Source: Patellaria atrata CBS 101060 (taxonomy: Eukaryota > Ascomycota > Dothideomycetes > Patellariales > Patellariaceae). From it: a DNA stretch of 53,895 nucleotides. The stretch spans positions 328,843 to 382,737 of the forward strand of contig MU006108.1 of assembly GCA_010093705.1 (NCBI GenBank), written 5' to 3'. The position numbers and the translations under genes are program-made. Positions 48,225 through 53,895 of this stretch are shown in pieces. Numbering within the stretch: position 1 is the stretch's first letter; each line of letters starts with the position of its first letter. Under the pieces are notes generated by a model. The model searched no databases. It worked only from the letters and a program-made list of their open reading frames with translations, and was not told the origin of the DNA.

Positions 48225-49585
48225 ATATATTAATATAAATTAATATTAAAAGTAGTTAATTAATAAATTATTAATAATATTTTAAAAATAAATTTATAAA
48301 ATCTATTAAAAGAAATTTCTAAAATAATAGAAAAAAAGAAATCTTTTAAATATACTACTATTATAAATAATTAAAACGCTAATATAATTAATAGAATAAA
48401 GAAATAAATAGTTAAAAATCTAAATTAATTTATAATAAAATATTTTTATATAAAAATAAAGCTTATAATTTAAGAAATATAATTTAGAAAGATAGTAAAT
48501 CTTATTAATAAAATAATATTTAACTTATAATTAAAGTTATAAATATACTAAATAAATAAAGAAGCTATAAAATATCTTTAAAATAAAATTAATAATTTAA
48601 AAAGATAAATTAAATAGTTTAAACTAAATTAAAAAAGTATTTAATTTAATAATAAATTTAATAATAAAGAATTATTAGTATTATATAATTATAATAATTA
48701 AGCTAAAATAATTAACTTAATTAAAAACTTTAGAAGTAAAGACGATAATAAGATAAAAAAGTTCTTTAATCTATTAAAATTAATTAATAGTAAAAAGTTA
48801 ATCTATAAAAAATAAAAGAGCAAAATAAATAATAAACTTTATATTAATAATAATTAATTTTAAGATAAAAGAATAAAGACTATTTATATTAAAATATAAA
48901 TTAATAATAAAATAATTAAATATATATACTTTTTTTTAAAATTAAAGGAGAATAATATAATTTTAATAAAATTAATAAGATTTTTAAACTAAATTTATAA
49001 AGACTTAAATAGATAATTAAAAGTTAAAGATATATTAAAGAAATTAAGATAAAATTATTTAATAAACTTTCTAAAATTCTAGTTTATATTTATTTAACTA
49101 GTTAATAAAGCTAAATTATTATATAATTAGTGGAAAAAGAAACTCTATAATAAACTCTATAATAATTTAAGATTAATAATAATAAAAGTTATAAATAACG
49201 ATAAAATTAGCTTTTAAAAGTATTATAATAAAGTTATAATATAAATATAAGAGTTAAAAAAGTTAGATAAAATTAGTAAAATTTATAGAAAAAATTAAAA
49301 ATATAATAAATTAATTAGAATAATTTTTATCTTAATAATAATAAATAGAATTTTATATTAATTAAAAAATAGAGAAATTATTTTATTTATAATATTATAA
49401 ATAATAAAATAGATTATAATTATTTAAAAGTTTATAAATAATTATTTTAATTATAATAAGGTTAAATATAAAATATTAAAATACTAGAGATTAAAAAAGA
49501 TAATTAAAGTAAAGTTAGTCTAAAAAAACGAGTATTAAAGTTTAAAGTCCAATTTAAAGTTAATTTTAGAAAACGAGAAATCTTA
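48225..49585 (+). pseudogene. gag: Gag relic of copy I
   Basis: The start is ATA at 48225-48227 and the terminal stop TAA at 49583-49585, close to the 453-codon length. It is interrupted by many stops. A few less mutated patches (near 49520-49580) still match copies A and F closely. Confidence 0.8.
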
Positions 49586-50064
49586 AATAAAAACTTTATA
49601 TTAAGGCTAATAATAAAAGTATTAGTAATATCGATTAATAATTTAATATTAAAAAAGTTATTTATAATATTATATTAAATCTTAAAAAATAGAATTATAA
49701 TATAATTTAAAGCCTTAATTAATATTAAAGCTTAAAAGTATACTTTATTAAATAAAAGATAATTACCCGCTTTAAAATAATACCTTAAAATTAAAGTTAA
49801 AAAGATAAATTAAAAGATTAAAGTTAATATCTTTAATAATTTAAAAATAGTATTAATTAATTAAATATTTAAGATAAACCTTATAATTAAAGAATAAAAA
49901 TAGTTAATATTAATTATAATAATAGATATAAACTATAATAATATATTTATAAATAAGAAATAGTTCTATAAAATTAATAATTTATTTAATTATAAATATT
50001 ATTAGATTATTTAGTTAGAATAAACTATTATAATTAAAAACTAATAATAAGATATTATAATTTC
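49586..50064 (+). pseudogene. Pol start (protease region) of copy I
   Basis: It aligns with about 19178-19650 of copy A and ends at the mirrored chimeric LTR junction. Inverted counterpart of 35556-36033. Confidence 0.75.
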
Positions 50065-50336
50065 TATAATAATATAATATAATTATAATAATTATATTTT
50101 AATTATCTCTATTATTAATTACTAAATATAGAGATTAAATTAAGAAATAATAATATTATAAGCTAAATATTTATATATAATAATTCTATCTTATTAAGTT
50201 TTAGTTTAATTATTTTCTATTTAACTAATTAACACTTAAAGATCTTTTCCACGTTTAATTTAGTAAAGATTTTTTATAAATAAACTAAATACTTAATATA
50301 GAAAATATAGAATTAATATTATAATATATTATTATA
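50065..50336 (-). repeat. Chimeric-junction LTR, right arm
   Basis: The reverse 272-bp LTR corresponding to 35284-35555, with the same two neighbours (protease region of a Gypsy-A copy and an E0 fragment) in mirror order. Confidence 0.87.
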
Positions 50337-50663
50337 TATATTAAGTTTAGAATATAGTAAAATCTTTAATTTACTTTATTATTTATATCTAATAAAATAT
50401 TTATTATATATTAAATTTTATAAATATTTTTATATATTATAGCTAGGCTAATATCTTTTTTATAAATAATAATAAATATTTATCTTTCTTAATAATATTA
50501 TTAAGCTTTTAATAATTTATATAAAATCTTTAATTACTATTTAATTTCTTAATAAATATTATTAAAGATATATATAATATCTCGCTTAATTTAATAAATC
50601 CTTTTTAAAAGTACTTTTTTAGATAATTTTTTATTAATTAAAGATACTTAATCGATATATTAT
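50337..50663 (-). pseudogene. E0 fragment, right arm (reverse)
   Basis: The inverted copy of 34957-35283, with the same end points and clearly the same RT segment (remnants of LFVKK and YRKLNNI). Confidence 0.83.
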
Positions 50664-50935
50664 TATAATAATATAATATAGTTATAGTAATTATATTTTA
50701 ACTATCTTTATTACTAATTATTAAATATAGAGATTAAGTTAAAAAATAATAATATTATAAATTAAATATTTATATATAATAGTTCTATCTTATTAAGTTT
50801 TAGCCTAACTATTTTCTATTTAACTAATTAGCGTTTAAAGATCTTTTTTATATTTAACCTAATAAAGATCTTTTATAAATAAATTAAACACTTAATATAG
50901 AAAATATAGAATTAATATTATAATATATTATTATA
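50664..50935 (-). repeat. E1-type 3' LTR, right arm
   Basis: The reverse 272-bp LTR mirroring 34685-34956, followed by a decayed polypurine tract (TTATCTTTCTTTAATAG on the + strand). Confidence 0.88.
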
Positions 50936-52433
50936 TTATCTTTCTTTAATAGTAAAAATCGACTCTAATTTTTATAGTAATATTAGTAATATTCTATAAT
51001 ATAATCTATTATCTATTTATAATATCTTAAAATTTATATAAATTCCTTCTTTTTAGCTATATTATTATTATTATATAGCTTTACTTTTATCTTAAATTTA
51101 AAGGCTTAAAGTTATTCTTTAAGTCGAATTAATAGTTTAATATTAATTAATCTCTAATTATAAAATTTTTTAAGTTTATATAATACTTTAATAAAGTTAT
51201 AAATTAAATATTATATCTTATTAAAGTTATATTTAATCTAACTTATTTTATACTATAATTTACCGTGAAAGATATAATTAATTAAGATTTTATCTATTTT
51301 ATATTTAAGCTTATTATCTATTTCGATTAGCGATAATAGTTCTAGTCGTTATCTAGATAATAAGTTTATTAATACTTTATAAAATTTATTTATATAGAAT
51401 ATATTCGATATTTTTATATTAATAGATAAATTAATTATATAAAAGTATCTTTTTATTTCTATTATTTTATATAGACTTATATTTTGATAATTTAGTTTAA
51501 TACTTAACCTATCTAATATTTAATCTTTATATAAGATAAAGATATAATTTTTTAATTTAAAATTTAGTTTTTTCCGATATTTATTAATTAATTTTATTTA
51601 TATTATCTATATTTTTTCTAAATTATTCCTCGCCTATTTAACGATATTATAGATATATTTCGTAAATAGTTAAATTTCTTCTTTATTTATCTTTTTTTAA
51701 ATTATCTTATATATATTAAGATCTATTCACTCTTATTAATTAAAATATATTCGTAGTTAATAATTAAATTTTAATTTATAAAGAGAAATATTTATTAATT
51801 TATAAATTAATATAATTTAAATAAAGTTTATTATAAATAGTAACTTTAATTAATTATTCTAATAATAGTTTATAAAGAGTTAAAGCTATAAATTTATATA
51901 TTAGTTAATAATCTTTATATCTTTATTTATTTATAAATAGTAAGTTATAAATAATTTCTATTTTATTTTTATTAATTTATAAAGTTTATTTATAAATATA
52001 AAAATAAATTATAAATTATAATTTAATATTATTATCTTTAATATATTATATATTTATTATATATATTTATAATATAGCTTTATAATTATCTTAATTAAGA
52101 TATTTTTAATATAAAAGAGTAAGATTATTCTTTTTTCTAATTAATTTACTATTATAAATATTATTTTAAATCTATATATATTTTTAAGAAATAATTTAAA
52201 GTCGAAGATAATATATTATTAATATTTATCTTTAATTAATAATAATTTTAGTAAATTAGAAATTTTATTTTTTAATATAAATATCTAATAATAGATATAA
52301 TAATTTTAAATATATTTATCTATATTAACTATTAATTTAAGTTAATAATATTATATTTAAATTAGTTTTTTCATTTTCTTAATTTCTAGATATTTTATAA
52401 TTAGTGTATTATATATATTTTATATTAAATATA

Positions 52434-53025
52434 TATTATAACGGGAGTCTATACTTATTAAGATAAAACTAAATAAGTTTAGAAATACGCTTAACTTCTT
52501 ATTTAATATAATTAACTATAAAGATAGATTTAGTAAAGTAATAAAATATATATAATAAAAGTATTTTAAATTAATAATATAACTTATTAACTTTTTAACT
52601 TTAGATAATACTTATAATAAGATAAGATATACTATATAGAAATAATATAATAAGTGAAATTAAGTTTAAAACTATAATATTTAAATCTATAAATAAAATT
52701 AATAATAAAAATAATTATAAAGAATTTAAATATATAAAAGAAAAATTATTTTTAAATATTTTTATTCTTTATAGTTAATTTAGTTATTTATATTTTAATT
52801 ATTCTAATTATTTTAATTATTAGTTATTTTCTATAACTAATATAACTAATAATTATTATTTAGTTATTTTAATTATTAATTATTTTCTATAATTAATATA
52901 ACTAGTAATTATTATCTAGATTATATAATTCTTTATTACTTATTTTATTTATAATTTTCTTAAATAGTATTTCTTCTTTTCCCTTACTTATTATCTATAT
53001 ATTCCTATAATTTATAGCTATAATA
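52434..53025 (-). repeat. Gypsy-B solo LTR with different central array
   Basis: 592 bp, TATTATAACGGGAG to AGCTATAATA, flanked by ATATA (52429-52433 and 53026-53030). Both ends match the LTRs of copy C. The centre does not: in place of the 9-bp units it has two tandem 56-bp repeats (52808-52863 and 52864-52919). A solo LTR is the usual product of LTR-LTR recombination. Confidence 0.88.
52808..52919. repeat. Two tandem 56-bp units inside the solo LTR
   Basis: The units start TTATTTTAATTATTA and end ATTATT followed by TAG or CTAG; they differ at a few transition sites. They occupy the position held by the GACGT array in the other Gypsy-B LTRs. Confidence 0.8.
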
Positions 53026-53895
53026 ATATATTTTAAGATTATTTATATCTAAAACTATAAATTTACTAAATTTAATAAATAAATTATTTTATAATTTTTA
53101 ATATTTTTTTTTAATTTTAACTTACTTTTAATATATTAATAAAGAATTATACTTTTAATTTATTTCTAATATTTAATTTATTAGTAAATATATTACTAAT
53201 AACTTTTATTTTTTATTAAACTTATCTTAAATATATTATTTTAAATTTATAGATATATTTTTCCTTTTTTTTATTTTATATTTAACTTCTTTTTCTTTTT
53301 TAATTATAATAGAAATTATAGAGTAAATAAATATAAGCTTTAATTTAAAATTAAAATTAATATATTTTTTTAATATATTATTTCTTTCTTTTAAAATTTT
53401 AATTATTATAAACTTTTAATTTTAAATTTTAATTTTCTTTATTTTTTATAAAAACTTAATTATTATTATCTTAATTATTATTATTTAAACCTTAAATTTT
53501 AGCTTTAAAGTATATTTTTTTATTACTTTTTTTTTAAAGATTATATATTTCTTACTATTTTAAAATATTTTCTTAAATAATAATTATTATTTTATTAAAA
53601 GTTAAAAAGATATTATTATTATATTTAAATTAATTAATATTTAAATTTATATTATAATATTTTTATTTTTTATTATTTTTAGATTTTCTTATTTATAGAA
53701 AAATATATTTATTATAATATTTTAAGCTTTAAATTAATATATAATTTAGAAATAAAAATTAAAAAGAGTTTTACTTTAATAAATTTATTTAATATTAAGT
53801 AATTATTTTATAATAAAGTATTTTAATACTTTATAATTAATAATTATAATAAAGAAAATTTATTATAATTTTATTAATATACTTTTCTATTTAAT

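Larger units (their letters stand above)
47603..50064 (+). mobile_element. Gypsy-A copy I, 5' half only (forward), mirror of G
   Basis: The 5' LTR is 47603-47874, then leader, gag (about 48225-49585) and protease region to 50064, where it ends at a reverse LTR. Inverted counterpart of 35556-38021. Confidence 0.88.
24893..53895. repeat. Giant imperfect palindrome (arms about 10.3 kb)
   Basis: The left arm is 24893-42616 and the right arm 42933-53895, cut by the window end. Without the arm-specific insertions (C with its duplication, 7,439 bp; solo LTR with its duplication, 597 bp) they measure about 10.29 and 10.37 kb. The mirrored series is: E1 pol and LTR, E0 fragment, chimeric LTR, Gypsy-A 5' half, truncated A2 LTR, A2 pol. 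Insertion points and the no-duplication LTR junction are mirrored to the base, so an already nested block was duplicated in inverted orientation. Confidence 0.88.
50936..53895 (-). pseudogene. pol: E1-type pol relic, right arm, cut by window end
   Basis: In reverse it holds the chromodomain (about 51150-51310), integrase and RNase H to the region matching about 21295 of copy A at the window end. It is interrupted by a Gypsy-B solo LTR (52434-53025). At the place where C sits in the left arm this copy is uninterrupted. Confidence 0.83.

Noticed and set aside
24893-53895. Palindrome as an assembly artefact
   Set aside because: The arms differ by many transitions and by two distinct later insertions with their own target duplications, which a duplicated contig would not show.
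1-53895. Host genes, tRNAs, rRNAs, CRISPR arrays, telomere repeats
   Set aside because: Every stretch could be assigned to a retrotransposon relic. I saw no tRNA-like fold, no spaced identical repeats and no TTAGGG runs. CRISPR is not expected in a fungus.

Overview
The window is wall-to-wall relics of LTR retrotransposons. I see no host gene, tRNA or rRNA. It has the signature of repeat-induced point mutation (RIP), so it comes from a filamentous ascomycete (Pezizomycotina) and probably from an AT-rich heterochromatic block. Almost all CpA/TpG has become TpA, and most in-frame stops are former CAG or TGG codons. Element age can be read from composition: the oldest layers have almost no C or G left, while the youngest still show readable domains. 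The species cannot be named from this sequence.

Four families are visible. Gypsy-A is a Ty3/Gypsy chromodomain element of 6,734 bp with 272-bp LTRs. Gypsy-A2 is a close relative with a variant LTR. Gypsy-B is a second chromodomain Ty3/Gypsy element of about 7.43 kb with 610-611-bp LTRs. The fourth is one Ty1/Copia element.

Layout: 1-1997 is the 5' part of a reverse Gypsy-A copy (F) inserted in the Copia relic (about 2003-6000). A fragment of a diverged Gypsy-A-like element (E0) follows, and E1, a Gypsy-A copy spanning 6600-34956, is inserted into it. E1 is split by Gypsy-B copy B (9899-24069) and by reverse Gypsy-B copy C (25942-33375). B is itself split by the youngest element, Gypsy-A copy A (17191-23924). 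All of these nested insertions have exact 5-bp target duplications: ATAAT, CTCTA, TATTA and ATCGA. From 34957 onward come more E0, a chimeric LTR, a reverse Gypsy-A gag half (G) and a reverse Gypsy-A2 3' part. The same series then repeats in mirror order to the end of the window.

Two things stand out. First, from about 24893 to 53895 the sequence is one imperfect palindrome with arms of about 10.3 kb and a 316-bp centre (42617-42932). Even the insertion junctions are mirrored, and each arm later received a different Gypsy-B insertion. Second, copy C holds a roughly 1-kb island (about 26275-27290) that escaped RIP. It carries an intact 189-codon gene on the strand opposite to gag-pol, between pol and the 3' LTR. 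Its six cysteines have the exact Zn(II)2Cys6 (GAL4-type) spacing, and are followed by a coiled coil and an acidic/aromatic tail. The copy in B is full length but killed by RIP. In C the gene sits downstream of an LTR array of about eleven 9-bp GACGT-like units, a CACGTG palindrome and a TATA box, which suggests an element-encoded DNA-binding regulator. That role is inference.
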